From Manduca sexta (Eukaryota > Arthropoda > Insecta > Lepidoptera > Sphingidae), in contig NC_051115.1 of NCBI RefSeq assembly GCF_014839805.1, forward strand, positions 2,478,600-2,542,599: a stretch of 64,000 bases of DNA. Direction: 5' to 3'. The notes beneath the pieces are model-generated. The model did no database searches and was not told the origin of the DNA. It was given only the letters and a program-made list of their open reading frames with translations. Made by a program: the position numbers and the translations under genes. Shown here in pieces: positions 20,172 to 32,046 of this stretch (positions within the stretch are counted from its first letter, which is position 1; every line of letters starts with the position of its first letter).

Positions 20172-22330
20172 CATTTCTCTTTACTTTGTATGCAAATTTC
20201 GAACCTGTGATTATCACTTTCTTGTTGATTGAAATAAAAAGGACTTTTAATCATGTCATGAAGATAAAATTGTAAAATATTTTTTAACTCAAAGAACTAT
20301 CAGTGTTCATCATCATAATTTTTAAATCAAAGAACTATCATCTATGCCCAATAACAAAAAAAAATGTGTAAAACGTTTATGAGTAAGATTGCTTGACATG
20401 AGACACATCATAATTATCATTACATTGTCGCATTTTAATAAATAACTCCAATTAATATCCGGAGATATTAATTAATTTTAGAATATTGTATAGACTTTGT
20501 AACGTTCAATAAAATTAGGAGAAATACCTTTTTATAGGTATAGGTACTTATTCTGTCTGTATTTAAATCTGCCAGAAATATTTTTTAAATAATAACAATA
20601 AAAAATAGAAAATTATTCATAATAAATAATTTTATAAAATCAATTCGATTATAGTAACAATCGACTAACGTTACCACGTGTCGTATCTACCAAATGATTG
20701 ATTGCATTTTGTCTCAATTCACGATACGTACTTAGCACAAATATTACCTAGAAAAAATAAGTATGCACATTGTTCAGGTAGCATTTGGGATTTCCACGTT
20801 GTTTATCGTGAACTTTTTAACATGGTTTCATTTACCTTAGTCTATTATCCTTAAAAGACTGGACAGCATTTTTAGTTGAAATAATTATTATTGTAATTAG
20901 TTTTGGTTATTAAATCATATTTGTGTAATAATGCTAAATAGTACTAGAAATCTTTCAATTAAAGGTTATAACCCCGTGGGTATTTCCTATGACTACTTCA
21001 TTGATTTATTTCACACATGGTTAGCCTAATAGCTATGTATTGACTTTAGTACCTATTCATTTAACATCTGCTTGCCAATCGATTTGTCAACGCCCCCATG
21101 ATAATAATTACGATTTATGATTGCGAGAATATAGGCTTTATGCCGGTTGCGGACCAAGAACTGAGCTATAAAAAAAATAAGTTATAGTAGCTCGCATAAC
21201 TGAGTAAATTACGGAGTACCTATACAGCTCAGCTCGCTGGTGAAAGGTGAAGTATTCTAAAAGAGAACCACATATAAATAGATTTTTATATGCATTAATG
21301 CTGTCTGCAAATCGTAATGATAATTCGATTTTTACATAATTACGAAAGGGAAGCGGGCAAGAATCGGGTTCTACGAACCGTTTGCCATTGATACAGGTTA
21401 TTTTTTATAGTTTACGGTCTGTACATGATTATTAAAAAGTCTCTAAGCTATGCAAAATAAGGTCAACGAAGCTTAGATCCAAGATTACTTAGGGACGATA
21501 CGCTTACTTAGCTTTTGTCAAGTAGGTGTCTCTAGTGAATGTCATTGACCTTGCATTCCAGGGTTGCAGTGTATCAGTAAATTATGTAATCAAACAGGGC
21601 CGTAGCTAGGGTTAAAATGAAATAAGATAATCTAGATACTTTTATATGAATATAAAGTTTAAATAATTTAAAAACAACAAGGCAGATTAAAATACATCTT
21701 GAATAATATAATATACTTTAATATATTTTAATTTCCCTAATGATATTATATTATATATTGTCATATACTTACTATTGAATACATAATATGTTTTTTTACA
21801 TAAATAAAAATAGGCAGAATGATTTATGTACTTTTGTTTATTGGGCTTGTATTTTGCACGGATCCTGCGTAACTTAAAGGCTTAAAATATTTATATAAGA
21901 TATAAAAAAAATCTTTGGTTATCTTAACCAAATGACTAACAATTATTTAAGTATTAATATTACATAACTGAAATAGGTAGGTAAATATAATCTAGTAAAT
22001 AAATTCCACAACTAAAATGCCTACCTAGGGTAGGCTTCTAAAAGCAAGACAATATTCTTAATTTAAACCGTTTAAATCTTGGAAATTGGAATTAGGCATA
22101 AGGGCTATATTTGCATGAATATAATACGGGAAACTCCCTGAATTAGGGATTTCCCGGCAAAAAGTCGTCACGTCCCGCAAGTTCACAGACAAAGTGGCGA
22201 GAAAACCCAAGTTCGTGAAATAAAAAAATATAATCTATGTTATTGCGATACATACCAGAAAGTTTATATTTTAAGCATATTTTTGTGCATTCTTTATACT
22301 CTTATCAGCGACAAGTTTTCTTTATTATAC
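20172..22330. other. AT-rich intergenic DNA, no supported gene
   Basis: There are no ORFs with coding character. Two repeat traces occur: 21317-21400 ('acgaaagggaagcgggcaag') matches the 3' end of the hAT-type MITE at 46463-46895, and 21595 begins CAGGGCCGTAGCTAGGG, the terminus of the MITE at 55654-56068, without a recognisable other end. Confidence 0.5.
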
Positions 22331-22461
22331 TGTAATGACAGCTGATATCTGTCAGTACACGTGACAATGGCGACGCGAACGCAGTCAAAATTGTAGCTGT
22401 TTTATTTTATTTTGTTTGATTTTTTTGTTCTAAAAGTTTCATTCAATTTTGTGTTACAAAA

Positions 22462-23448
22462 ATGAATACCGAGGAAAAGGTTCAAAAGAGCCACCGCTGC
22501 AAAATATGTCATAAAACCATACTCGGCAGTAGATATAACTTAAAATCCCATTTATATCAGCATGGAGTCATTCGTCCGCGATTTAAATGCTCTGTTTGCC
22601 CGAAAGAGTACTTCAGAAGAGACATTTACGACCGGCATATGCTGGCGCACGAAGGTAAAGCGAAAAAACATTATATCTGTGATCATTGTGATCGAAGTTT
22701 CGTCGACAAACGAAATCTAATTTTCCACCTTAAAATCCACGATGATCTCTTCGTAACGCCTCGTGTGGACTTTAAATGTACTGCGTGCGGCGTAGTTTAC
22801 TGCGAAAAGAGACTGTTAAACCACCACATCCGCAAATACCACTTCAGCATCGACAATGATGCGCAGACAAAACCAAACTTTTTGAAGAAAAAATGCAACG
22901 AAACTTGGGTAGAGAGAGTCAAACAAACCGAAGTATACGTTCAAATGACTAAAGTCAATGACAATGTGTTACAAATAAAGAAATGCGACGCACAAATTGA
23001 ACCGAAAATCAAATGCACGGAACGGAATCCAATATACATGAATGCTTTTAACGGAGAAGATAAGTCTGGGTACGCTAAAGCCATCTGTGATTATTGTAAG
23101 AAGGAAATGCTGAAGAAATCAATTGAATCACACATACGCAAGCGACACTCGCAAACATACAATTGCAAGGAATGTAATGTTAACTTTACAAAACAATCGC
23201 AATTGTCCAGTCATATGTGTAGAAGTTTTTTCACTATAAAAGATAAGTCCCAGTACTCCAAAGCGATATGTGATTATTGCAAAAAAGAAATGTTAAAGAA
23301 AAGCTTGAAATCTCATATACGAGAACGCCATCTGCATATACGAAGGTTTAAGTGTGAAGAATGTAATGAACACTTCAATAGGCATTATCAGATGGTTAAT
23401 CATGTGTGCGGTAAATATAAGAGTCGGAAGTCAAGAAAAGTTACATAA
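22462..23448 (+). CDS. C2H2 zinc-finger protein, 328 aa
   Basis: A complete single-exon frame encodes a probable nuclear DNA-binding protein. Fingers near the N-terminus use C13/C16-H30/H34, C43/C46-H59/H63, C73/C76-H89/H93 and C106/C109-H122/H127. After a linker of about 80 residues without fingers come two repeats of a pair: CDYCKKEMLKKS..SHIRxRH followed by a Cys2-His-Cys type finger (CKECNVNF..HMC; CEECNEHF..HVC). The two pairs are about 60% alike, starting DKSxYxKAICDYCKKE, so they arose by tandem duplication. The CDYCKKE fingers have one residue less than usual between C and H. The ATG context (caaaaATGa) fits insects; a short upstream ORF (22367-22396) precedes it. AATAAA is at about 23700. 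Target genes are unknown, and the ortholog is not recognised. Confidence 0.88.
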   Translation: MNTEEKVQKSHRCKICHKTILGSRYNLKSHLYQHGVIRPRFKCSVCPKEYFRRDIYDRHMLAHEGKAKKHYICDHCDRSFVDKRNLIFHLKIHDDLFVTPRVDFKCTACGVVYCEKRLLNHHIRKYHFSIDNDAQTKPNFLKKKCNETWVERVKQTEVYVQMTKVNDNVLQIKKCDAQIEPKIKCTERNPIYMNAFNGEDKSGYAKAICDYCKKEMLKKSIESHIRKRHSQTYNCKECNVNFTKQSQLSSHMCRSFFTIKDKSQYSKAICDYCKKEMLKKSLKSHIRERHLHIRRFKCEECNEHFNRHYQMVNHVCGKYKSRKSRKVT

Positions 23449-23998
23449 CATGCAGTGCCGAAAGGTGACATTTCCGAAAAGGAACCAGACTCGATATACA
23501 AGGTCATTTCGACTGCGTTTTTTTCTATTTTTCTGTGTTAAAATTTATTTGGGGATATATTTGAAATGTAATGAACATACGAGTCAACTCAACATCAATG
23601 TGAGAACTATTTGTTGGTAAAAATTTTAAAGTTTCTGATTGTACTGTGGAGTTAAAAGATATTTTTATAGTCCCTACTGTAGTATTGTTGATATATGTCA
23701 ATAAATATATTATAGATTTGTTAAGTTGCCTGAAGTTAGTTCTTTGCATTTGCAAATTTTCGAAAAAAAAAATGTTGAATAAATTATGTATTTTTTTACA
23801 AATAACTTCAGTGTTAGTTGTAGGTATATTCTTTCTAAGAGATAGTATTTTCAACTGTTATATATTTTGTACATAGCACATATTACATTTTGATATAGTA
23901 TAAAAGTGCCTTTCCGATTACGTTTGATGTTAACATTTGAAAATAATCTAATACCCATATACAATGAAAATGAATAAACTTTTCTGAAATATACATAT
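23449..23998 (+). other. 3' untranslated region and flank of the zinc-finger gene
   Basis: AT-rich sequence with AATAAA at about 23700 and AATAAA in 'gttgaataaattatg' near 23773. The short ORFs here have no coding character. Confidence 0.5.
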
Positions 23999-24209
23999 TG
24001 CCGTGCCAAGCTCAAAAGCGGTATCTCAAAAAAAATCAAAAACGTGATTTTTATGTCGTCAGATAGCTTAAAGAAATACCGCTATCTTGTTTTGAACCAT
24101 GTTAAAGAAACCTTAGAGTTTCTCTATCTCTGTTTTACATTCAAAACTTCGATTATCTGGAAATAAGGTTTCCCTGACAAACAGCTTTTACACTTAGCAC
24201 AGTAGTGTT
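23999..24209. mobile_element. TIR MITE, family L, copy 2
   Basis: Same ends and interior as 3249-3477; the right terminal repeat is decayed. 24210-24735 holds nothing that I can support. Confidence 0.7.
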
Positions 24210-24735
24210 GTAATATAGAATTCTAAAGCATTTAGAAAACAAAATAAATTTATATTACCAGCTAGTCTACTCTGAACCGAAATTTAAAACTCGTAATTTT
24301 TTTTTGTATTTCATATTTAGCATTGAAGATTTATAGTGTGTTATTGGCTGGGTATATGTGTTTTGGAAAAAAGTGAATTAAATTTCAAATAAGGTGTCTA
24401 AGAGCCGAGCCGGCGCATATATGTCAGAGAACACTGCTGAGATTTTTTTACTGCCAAACGATTATCGCCTTTGTCTTGATTTAAATAATATTAATAATCA
24501 ATTAACACAATTATTGCATTATAATGTTGTTAGTCGAATTTGAATCTTATTTCAATGAAGACAATGTCGATAATAGTTTGGACAGCAAAAATCTCTGTGC
24601 TGCGCTCCAATATATATGTGCTGGCCCTAGATGTTGCTTTAAGTCTTAGGTCTATTTATGTGCCAAATTTTATCTGAAGATATGTATAAATACAACATTT
24701 ATAATATTAAGTTGTCTTCAAATCCAGTAAGGTCA

Positions 24736-25124
24736 GGGGCCCTATTCCGCCTATGCGGGTATATCCGTCTTTTTGCAATTACGGGCGTTCTAATCGAAGG
24801 ACAGCTTTGATAGCCGTATGGGTAAATAGGAAATTTTTTAATGCTTTGCATGACGAGACGAACTTGCCGTTCGCCTCATGGTAATCGATACGACCGCCCA
24901 TTAACAGTAGAAACACCAACAGGTTGAATTGCAAAGTATTGTTTGGTATTTCACTGCGCTCGCCATCCTGACACATGAGATGTTAATATGTCGAGTAGTT
25001 ACACTGGCTACAATGTCCTTCAAACTGGAACACAACAGTGACTAAACTATCGAAGCTGTCCTTCGAATAGAACGCCCGTAATTGCAAAAAGACGGATATA
25101 CCCCCGTAGACGGAATAGGGCCCT
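24736..25124. mobile_element. MITE with 75-80 bp terminal inverted repeats (family F), copy 1
   Basis: It starts GGGGCCCTATTCCG and ends in the complement. The arms share 'gggtatatccgtctttttgc', 'aattacgggcgttct' and 'tcgaaggacagctt'. A LINE tail (24845-25045) is nested between the arms. A sister copy at 28842-29040 lacks it. Confidence 0.8.
24845..25045 (-). mobile_element. LINE 3'-tail repeat (family E) nested in MITE F
   Basis: Same sequence as 2037-2322 ('gacgagacgaacttgccgtt', 'caaagtattgtttggtattt', 'ctacaatgtccttcaaac'), lying within the middle of the palindrome-like MITE. Confidence 0.7.
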
Positions 25125-25755
25125 GATCTTAATTTTATTGGCTGCAAAATTTTGTTCCTTAGCCATTTGTCTTTTTATTTTTATTTTTTTTCATACATTA
25201 AGTGATATGCATAGCATAAAAAGTTTTACTTATACATCGCATTTTTTTCACTGCAGGATTTAAAAGATACAAATTGAAGTATATATTGTCTTCCTTCAAG
25301 TATTAGTAATGGCTCATTGCATGATTAGGGCCAAAAATCTTCAGTACTTAAGATATATGTCAAGCCACTTGTGACTTTAAAAAATTGAGAAAATGTCCGC
25401 CTGCCTCACTAAAACGTATGTTACATATTATTTTGTGTTTTGTGTTGGAATTTGGTGCAGATCAAGCGAGACCAACATTTAATAATTATGACAGATGTAT
25501 ACAATGTTTAGTATCTAAAAATCCAAAGTTACTTTTTTACATAATCATGTCAAATGATTTATTTTAAAATATATTTTGATATAAATTTTTGTATATTACT
25601 TATACGGTTTGATTTTGTTTAAAGTTGCAGTGGTTTTATTCCTATTATAGTTTATAATGTTTTTATTAAAATGTGCCTTAACAGCTTTTGAATAGTGTAT
25701 AAATTTGAAAATTGTAGACGGTTGGCAAGCTGATTGACTTAAGCAATATTTATAT

Positions 25756-26046
25756 GGTACTAGTTGACCCGACAGACGTTGTCCTGTCTTCACTATGTAT
25801 GCACGCGCGCATTCTGTCGATCGCTGACAGTTATTTCAAACCAATGACAGTTATGTCAAATTAATATTATCGTTAAGTTTTCTTAAATTTTCTAATTTTC
25901 TGCACAATTTTTTGAAGTTTTTCTTTCATGAGAACCTTTTACTGACAATAACAAACACAATAAAAAAAAATGAAATCGTTCCAGCCGTTCACGCGTGATG
26001 GCGTGACCAAGGGAAATAGGGATTCATTTTTATATATATACATATT
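25756..26046 (+). mobile_element. RTE-like family A, full copy
   Basis: It begins 'ctagttgacccgacagacg' and ends 'cagccgttcacgcgtgatgg', 'gggattcatttttatatata'. 25125-25755 upstream of it is AT-rich with no supported gene. Confidence 0.7.
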
Positions 26047-26159
26047 GAGTTCATACATATCTGAAATCAGCAATGTTTTTTATGACTTAAACTTAACTCA
26101 GTTAGTGCGCTAGCCGTCGATATTCAAAATTGCCAAAATCGATTTGGTAATGGTATATA

Positions 26160-26407
26160 CTGCCGTGTCAAGCTCAAAAGCGGTATCGCAAAAAAATCAA
26201 AATCTTGATTTTTATGTCGTCAGATAGCTTAAAGAAATACCCATCCAATGAACTTACCTAAATAACAGAATCTAGTTTAAAACTTGTTAAAAAAAACCTT
26301 ATAAGAGTTTCTCTATCTCAGTTTTACATACAAAACTATATTTAAAAAACTTCGATTATATCGAAATAAGGATTCCCTGACCACTATTGCGCTTAGCAAG
26401 GCAGTAT
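26160..26407. mobile_element. TIR MITE, family L, copy 3
   Basis: Ends 'tgccgtgtcaagctcaaaag' and 'gcgcttagcaaggcagtat' are the family L terminal repeats; the interior matches copies 1 and 2. Confidence 0.75.
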
Positions 26408-26880
26408 AGGGATTCTTAAATATCCATGGGTCCATTAGAATCCGATAGTAAACAGTCTAGGATGATATTATCACAGTGTGGTATTCCGGGATTAGCCCCA
26501 GTGGTCGCTATCCGGGCGGATATAGAATATATCCTATCACCAGGAGAAATGGAGTCATTTTGCTGTGGCTATTTAAAAGTGAAATTTTACTTTTTAAAAA
26601 AGAAATAGTTTTCAAAAACTTTTATTTAACTCATTCCTGCTATCTTGCTGGTGGTAGAATATATTTTATATCCGTCGGCTAGCGACCACCGTACACAAGG
26701 TGTTAAAACCCGCCATAGTGACCCACGTGAGTATGTCGCGTTCCGGTTCCAATAGGCCGGCACAATTGTGTCAACTGTCGAAGAGTAATCACAGGGTGGC
26801 CCACGTGAGTGTTCCGGGATCGGCCGTAATCATCTCTCGTCAGTCGACATTCTATCTGGAGTTCATTCCGCTTACCAACT
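26408..26880 (-). repeat. Dispersed repeat family P, rearranged copies
   Basis: 'ggtggtagaatatattttat', 'ggtgttaaaacccgccat', 'tgtcgcgttccgg' and 'ctctcgtcagtcgacatt' are the reverse complement of 2395-2600. A shorter piece at 26426-26540 reads the other way. The ORFs here are repeat-derived. 26881-27277 shows nothing further. Confidence 0.5.
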
Positions 26881-27277
26881 TGCGGTGGGAATTATTTGCC
26901 GTTCTAGTAAAAAAATCCCCGTATCTCTTATCAAAGTCGATTGATTGCTTTGTTTAATATTATTTAATTACATAATTTATACTTATCGCACAAAATATAA
27001 GACTGATATGCAGTGCCTTTGTATATGTTTTGATAAAAACCAAGGTCCAGTAAAAATTGAAATTTTTTCGATTTTTTTTTTAATAAGTAATTAAGTAATT
27101 AATTATTGTATGTAATTGGGTGGTAATTCAAGTTCGTCTAGATTTGTCCGTGTTGTCTGGTTTATGCTATCAAGCAGTGAGGAGTCTAATGTATTTACGT
27201 TGGGTTAAGTTCGGATATGGCTAAGACCGTCGATTGCAACTTACTGAGAATCTAATTATATTTATTGGTATTTTTAA

Positions 27278-27952
27278 TAGGGTAGTTGCCGATTTTTTTA
27301 TATATACATATATCAAAAATATATTTCATCCAAAATCTATCGGAAATATAATTTTCAAAATCCACGTAATAATAAATCATTACATAGTATAAAAAAAAGT
27401 CGCTTTCTCTGTCCCTATGTCCCTTTGTATGCTTAAATATTTAAAACTACGCAACGGATTTTGATGCAGTTTTTTTTTAATAGATAGAGTGATTCAAGAG
27501 GAAGGTTTATATGTATAATAACATCCATTAAATAGTGAAGAATACTGTTATTTTGTTATGTTCTACCCGTGCGAAGCCAGAGCGCGCCGCTATGTTTTTA
27601 TATACAACGTTCACAGTTTTACTGTAGTGTATTTAGTATCAGCATTGCACCTGTGCGAAGCCGGGGCGGGTCGCTAGTAAGTTATAAAGCTTTGAAATTT
27701 GGTGGAAAGGGAAGCTGTCGAATTACAACAATAGTGAAATATGACGTCACACAGTCCACCGGCTATAAAGCTGCATGAGTGAGAAAAGAACCCCACCAAG
27801 CCCCCCACTTTTGCTAACAATATTTCAAATATGAATAACTGCTTTAATTTTCAACCAATTGTGATGGTGATTTAACTGGAGAATTTCTTTTTCATATTAT
27901 TTTCTGTTACATATAGAATAATAAATTAAATCAAAAATAGGAAACTACCCTA
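27278..27952. mobile_element. TIR DNA element (family K2) interrupted by a Helitron
   Basis: Ends TAGGGTAGTTGCC and GGAAACTACCCTA are inverted repeats. The interior ('aagttataaagctttgaaat', 'tttcaaatatgaataactgc', 'acatatagaataat') is related to family K at 43086 and 44861 and to a second copy at 54488. No transposase is encoded. Confidence 0.75.
27377..27677 (+). mobile_element. Lep1-like non-autonomous Helitron
   Basis: It starts TC (TCATTACATAGTATAA) after an A and ends in a GC-rich hairpin (gtgcgaagccggggcggg) followed by CTAG before a T. Those are the Helitron marks: 5' TC, 3' CTRR preceded by a hairpin, insertion between A and T without target duplication. Copies are at 29566, 48447, 51020 (minus) and 53956 (plus). 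Confidence 0.88.
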
Positions 27953-28195
27953 TTGTAGATTTTAGCAGTAATTTTGAATTAATGATCTTACCCCAAAATC
28001 CGGACTTACCCGTACTATTTTACAAAAAAATGTTTTTTTTTATCTGCTATTTGATTTTGCGTTCTTTACTTGGGCTTGGTTTTTAATACTATTAAATATG
28101 ACTTTTATTATTAGACATAAGTTCATTTAGTTTGTATGCATGTTAACCAATAAAATATTATACATTTTTATTTCTTTTATTAAGTGTACGCGGCT

Positions 28196-28478
28196 TTGAC
28201 CGAGTGATATTCCTTACCCGCTAAAAATGCACACACACAATCACATATTCCCGGAGGGGTATGCAGCGGAGCAACCAGGGCAGCCACTTTTCGCCAACTG
28301 TGATCCGTCCCAAGATGTGATATGGGGCGAGCCTATCGCCATATCGGGCACAAATTCCAGACTCCGGGCTGATACTGAGCAGAAAAACCCAAATATCACT
28401 GTCCGACCCGGGATTCGAACCCAGGACCTCAGAGCGCTGTTGTACCGCGCATGCAGTACAACTACCCCACCAGCAGTC
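28196..28478 (-). mobile_element. SINE family D
   Basis: On the minus strand the B box 'gggttcgaatccc', 'cggagtctggaatttgtgcc', 'gatatggcgataggctcgcc' and the final 'cccctccgggaatatgtg' follow in family D order. Confidence 0.7.
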
Positions 28479-28841
28479 AATGTCAGGCTAAAAATGTACT
28501 TAAACACTAAACTGATTCATAATGCCACGTGTACAACACTAGCGACATCTATTTGTAAAATCAATGAATATTCCATTATTTCTAATGAGGGCAAATTACC
28601 GAGAAAAATGTAGCCTATGTGTTAACCAAGGAGGTTGTCTATCTGTGTGCTAAATTTCATCGAAATCCGTTCAGCAGTTAATGCGTTTACTCCTAACAAA
28701 CATATAATAAACATTATTATATTATTTACCAAAAAGCATAGTTCAGATCATAATCATTGTTAAAAATACATAAGCAATAAATTACATTTACAATATTAGT
28801 AAGAAGTAAAATTATAAGATTTTCAGCGTGATGTAAGGTCA

Positions 28842-29040
28842 GAAGGTCCAATTCCGTCTACGCGGGTATATCCGTCTTTTTGCAACTACAGGCGTTATAA
28901 TCGACAGCTTTGATGGCTGTAAAGATAAATAAGGAATTATTTGATTCTCTTACCTATACGGCTATTGAAGCTGTCCTTTGAATAGAACATCCGTAATTGC
29001 AAAAAGACGGATATGCCCTCGTAGACGGAATAGGGCCCCT
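28842..29040. mobile_element. MITE family F, copy 2
   Basis: Arms 'gtccaattccgtctacgcgg' and 'gtagacggaatagggcccct' are complementary, with the same terminal repeats as 24736-25124. It is uninterrupted, about 199 bp. Confidence 0.75.
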
Positions 29041-29342
29041 AACCTAATATTTGTTCCCGTGCGGATATACCCAAGTGCGGACTTTAATGTCAATAGATTA
29101 ATATGCATCGGGAACTGGTTTGAGGCTTTTGTTACTTAAATATCAATAATATGCAGCGGGGGAAGATTTCTGCGAGGCATTTGTTCCGATTGCTAAAGGA
29201 CGATGTTTTTCTCTGTGCCTTTGCAAGCATGTGACCCTGGGCGGTTGGCCAGTTAATTCCGGAACTAGGTAAGTTTCTCCAATAATGTATGCAGCCGCAG
29301 CCATGAATCAGATACCCGCATGCTTATTTGGCATATGTTATC

Positions 29343-29494
29343 AGATAAGGGAAGCGGCGATAGCATTGGGTGTGGAACGGACTGCCGAGACAAATGTCTG
29401 CAGATTCAAATCCCAAGCGCTACATGACTTCAAGTATGTGTGTATTCTTTGTGAATTATCGCTTGCTTTAACTGTGAAGGAAAACATCGTGTGG
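29343..29494 (+). mobile_element. SINE family C, 5' half
   Basis: 'gcattgggtgtggaacggac', B box 'cagattcaaatccc' and 'gcttgctttaactgtgaagg' match the head; the 3' half is missing after 'aaaacatcgtg'. 29041-29342 holds nothing that I can name. Confidence 0.65.
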
Positions 29495-29565
29495 ACAACT
29501 GTTTTGTGGTTCGGTATTGGTCTAAATAATGACACTGTCTATTATGACAATAGATTTATTAATTA

Positions 29566-29861
29566 CTAGCGACCCGCCCCGGCTTCGCATGGGTGCAATG
29601 CTGATACTAAATACACTACAGAAAAACTGTGAACGTTGTATATAAAAACATAGCGGCCCGCTCTGGTACAACATAACAAAATAACAGTATTTCTCCACTA
29701 TTTAATGGATGTTATTATACATATAAACCTTCCTCTTGAATAACTCTATTCAATAAAAAAAAAAAAAAACCGCATATAATCCGTTGCGTAGTTTTAAAGA
29801 TTTAAGCAGACAAAGGCACATAGGGACAGAGAAAGCGACTTTGTTTTATACTATGTAGTGA
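29566..29861 (-). mobile_element. Lep1-like Helitron
   Basis: Minus-strand ends are TCACTACATAGTATAA (at 29861) and CTAG (29569-29566), flanked by A and T. It has a small internal loss ('cggcccgctctggtacaac') compared with the copy at 48447. Confidence 0.88.
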
Positions 29862-30707
29862 TTAAGACTACAATTAAAATTAGACAGACATAACCTAGCC
29901 GACGCTATCGGGACATAAAGAGTGCGGAAGTGACAGCGGCCGGAAGGACCCAATGATAAAAGAAGTATAGAGGATGGGTAATATGGTCACGTGACATGCG
30001 GCACATTTCATGAACAAAATGGTGCCGACTCCGCCCCTTACAATAGTGATATGCTAGTACCGAAAATTTTGTATCGACATCGAAGAATTAAGAGAGACAA
30101 ACAAGCCCCAAAAAGATCAAATACGAAAGGGGTTAGGAACTACCATAATATAAATATAACAAACCATAATGTAAACAAACACACTGAAACTGATTTATAA
30201 GTAACAATTGTTAAACAAAGCAGTACCTGTTGTGACAAACATCCAGTTGTGTTTGATATATATTTGTATGTTGCACTATTCCTTGCTAAAAATTTAAGTT
30301 ACAGATTAAGATATTTATTTAATACATGATAAATGGAATAAGATAGCGTAGCCAGCAATTATTTGGTTGGTTTTATTTTATTTTATTATTATGCTCTTTG
30401 ATCGAGAAACATAACTATGGTTCAGCAAACTAAAATCAATGACCGTAAAAATGGTGGTTAAGATAATCAATTATAATAATTATTTGCAATAACAACAATA
30501 TGATTATGTATCTATTTCCGTGCATGCAAAGGTTGCTCGAAACATAAGACCGCCAATTGTAAAAATATATCTTACATTTCATCTTTATGTTGTTTCTTTT
30601 ATGTTTATCTATTCTTTTATGTAACAATTCTAATTTTATTCATAGCAATATATTAAAGTAATATTACTATTAGGTGAAGTATAATAATCATTACTATTTT
30701 ACTTATC

Positions 30708-31269
30708 GGGAATATTGTTGGAAAACAGTTATCTTTACTCGCGTTAATTAAACGTGTGGTTTATGCATATCTTCTCAAAATGTAAAGAAATATGTATTTG
30801 GTGTAGGATTCCAATCACGTCGCTCAATATTCTCAATTCATTTTGCCTTGGTTTTTAAATTTTTTGGTTATCTTAAAAAATATTCTAATTTCACTTAGTT
30901 TGTCGTTCTGAATAATACAATATTGATGTGTGCTCTAACATTCTTTCAAAGACAAAAACCGTAACTGATAAACGGGCGTCTGTTAAAATATCGATATCAA
31001 TAATTTCTAAACAAATCCACCCACCCATCCCTAAGCTCGTGTGTAAACAAACATAATGATTTTAATGTGTATAAATCACGCCTAAAAGGGTCCAAAGCTT
31101 AACAAACCAGATCCACATATCATTTTAATTGATAAAAACACATCCAAAAGTAATTATACAAAGATATTTGCTAATTTTCGGTAAAAACAGTTACTAACCT
31201 ATGAAAATATATTTCGGGGTCTTTCTTGCGTGAATTCGATTCGCATCCTTTCACACAACACTGAGTCAT
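30708..31269 (-). pseudogene. THAP-domain protein pseudogene
   Basis: The first exon (31269-31199) is intact: MTQCCVKGCESNSRKKDP then YFHR, with the CX4C pair and the FH step of the THAP zinc finger, ending at donor AG|gttagt (phase 2). About 320 bp downstream the same strand encodes the next THAP block, with 'IENIERRDWNPTPNT', then after a frameshift 'HFEKICINHTFN', then 'LFSNNIP'. TGA (30840-30838) replaces the conserved Trp codon, further TAA codons follow, and no clean acceptor was found. THAP proteins are DNA-binding factors, and the domain also occurs in P-element-type transposases. Its origin, host gene or transposon, is unresolved. 29862-30707 has no supported gene. Confidence 0.75.
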
Positions 31270-31689
31270 TTTCGAAACTTAACAAATACACTAATAAACA
31301 CACTGAACAATTGAGAATATGATTATATTACTTTAAATTCAATATTTATGAAGATTTGTTTACATCGTCTGACACTACATGTACTTGCCGACTGGCCAGC
31401 ATAAAATGGCGTTTCTGCCGCAAGGCGGTCCCAGTGTGTTGAAGTAAACGAAATAGTGCCATATGCGAAGAAAGCAATTATTTTTGTCTTTTTGTTGCGT
31501 TCCAAATAAGCTTTGAGTAAAAGAGATAGACATATATATTGACAATTCTGCGTCGATTTCCCTAACATAAATATAACTTATTCATATAGCTAACTTTTGA
31601 GGCCTGTCCTCTTTATATTTAGTCATTGGAAGGACCGGAGGAAATAGTGATGTCACTTTAGTAAGCTGAGAGTACATCACTATGTAACA

Positions 31690-31856
31690 GAAACCTGCAT
31701 ACCTGAGTTCTTAGTAAGTATGTAAGGGAGTGAAATCTACCAATCCGCAACACAGCGTGGCGGACTAAGGCCTAATCCCTCTCAGTAGAGAAGGCCCGCG
31801 CGGCAGTGGGACAGCATGTAATACAGGGCTGATATTATTATTTATAATTATATCAG
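31690..31856 (+). mobile_element. SINE family C, 3' half
   Basis: 'gcatacctgagttcttagta', 'ggcggactaaggcctaatcc', 'ggcagtgggacagcatgtaa' and 'cagggctgatattattattt' form the SINE 3' part. Confidence 0.65.
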
Positions 31857-32046
31857 ATAATACATTTATAGAATTACAATGTTAGATATCATTATCTCGG
31901 ATAATTATGTCTGAATAACAATGAGTTGCTTAAAAAATGGGATGGTAATGATGATTTGCTATCACTGTTGTATCTAACGCTTATTCCAAACTCAATGATA
32001 TGCAGTTTTCAGGTTATATCTGTGATAAGAATATGTTTCGTAGATA

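Noticed and set aside
20081..20275. 64-codon ORF with the gag N-terminus
   Set aside because: Only the duplicated LTR part of gag running into flanking DNA.
28227..28613. 128-codon plus-strand ORF with Cys and Pro residues
   Set aside because: Antisense translation of SINE family D; the same peptide pieces appear wherever that SINE lies.
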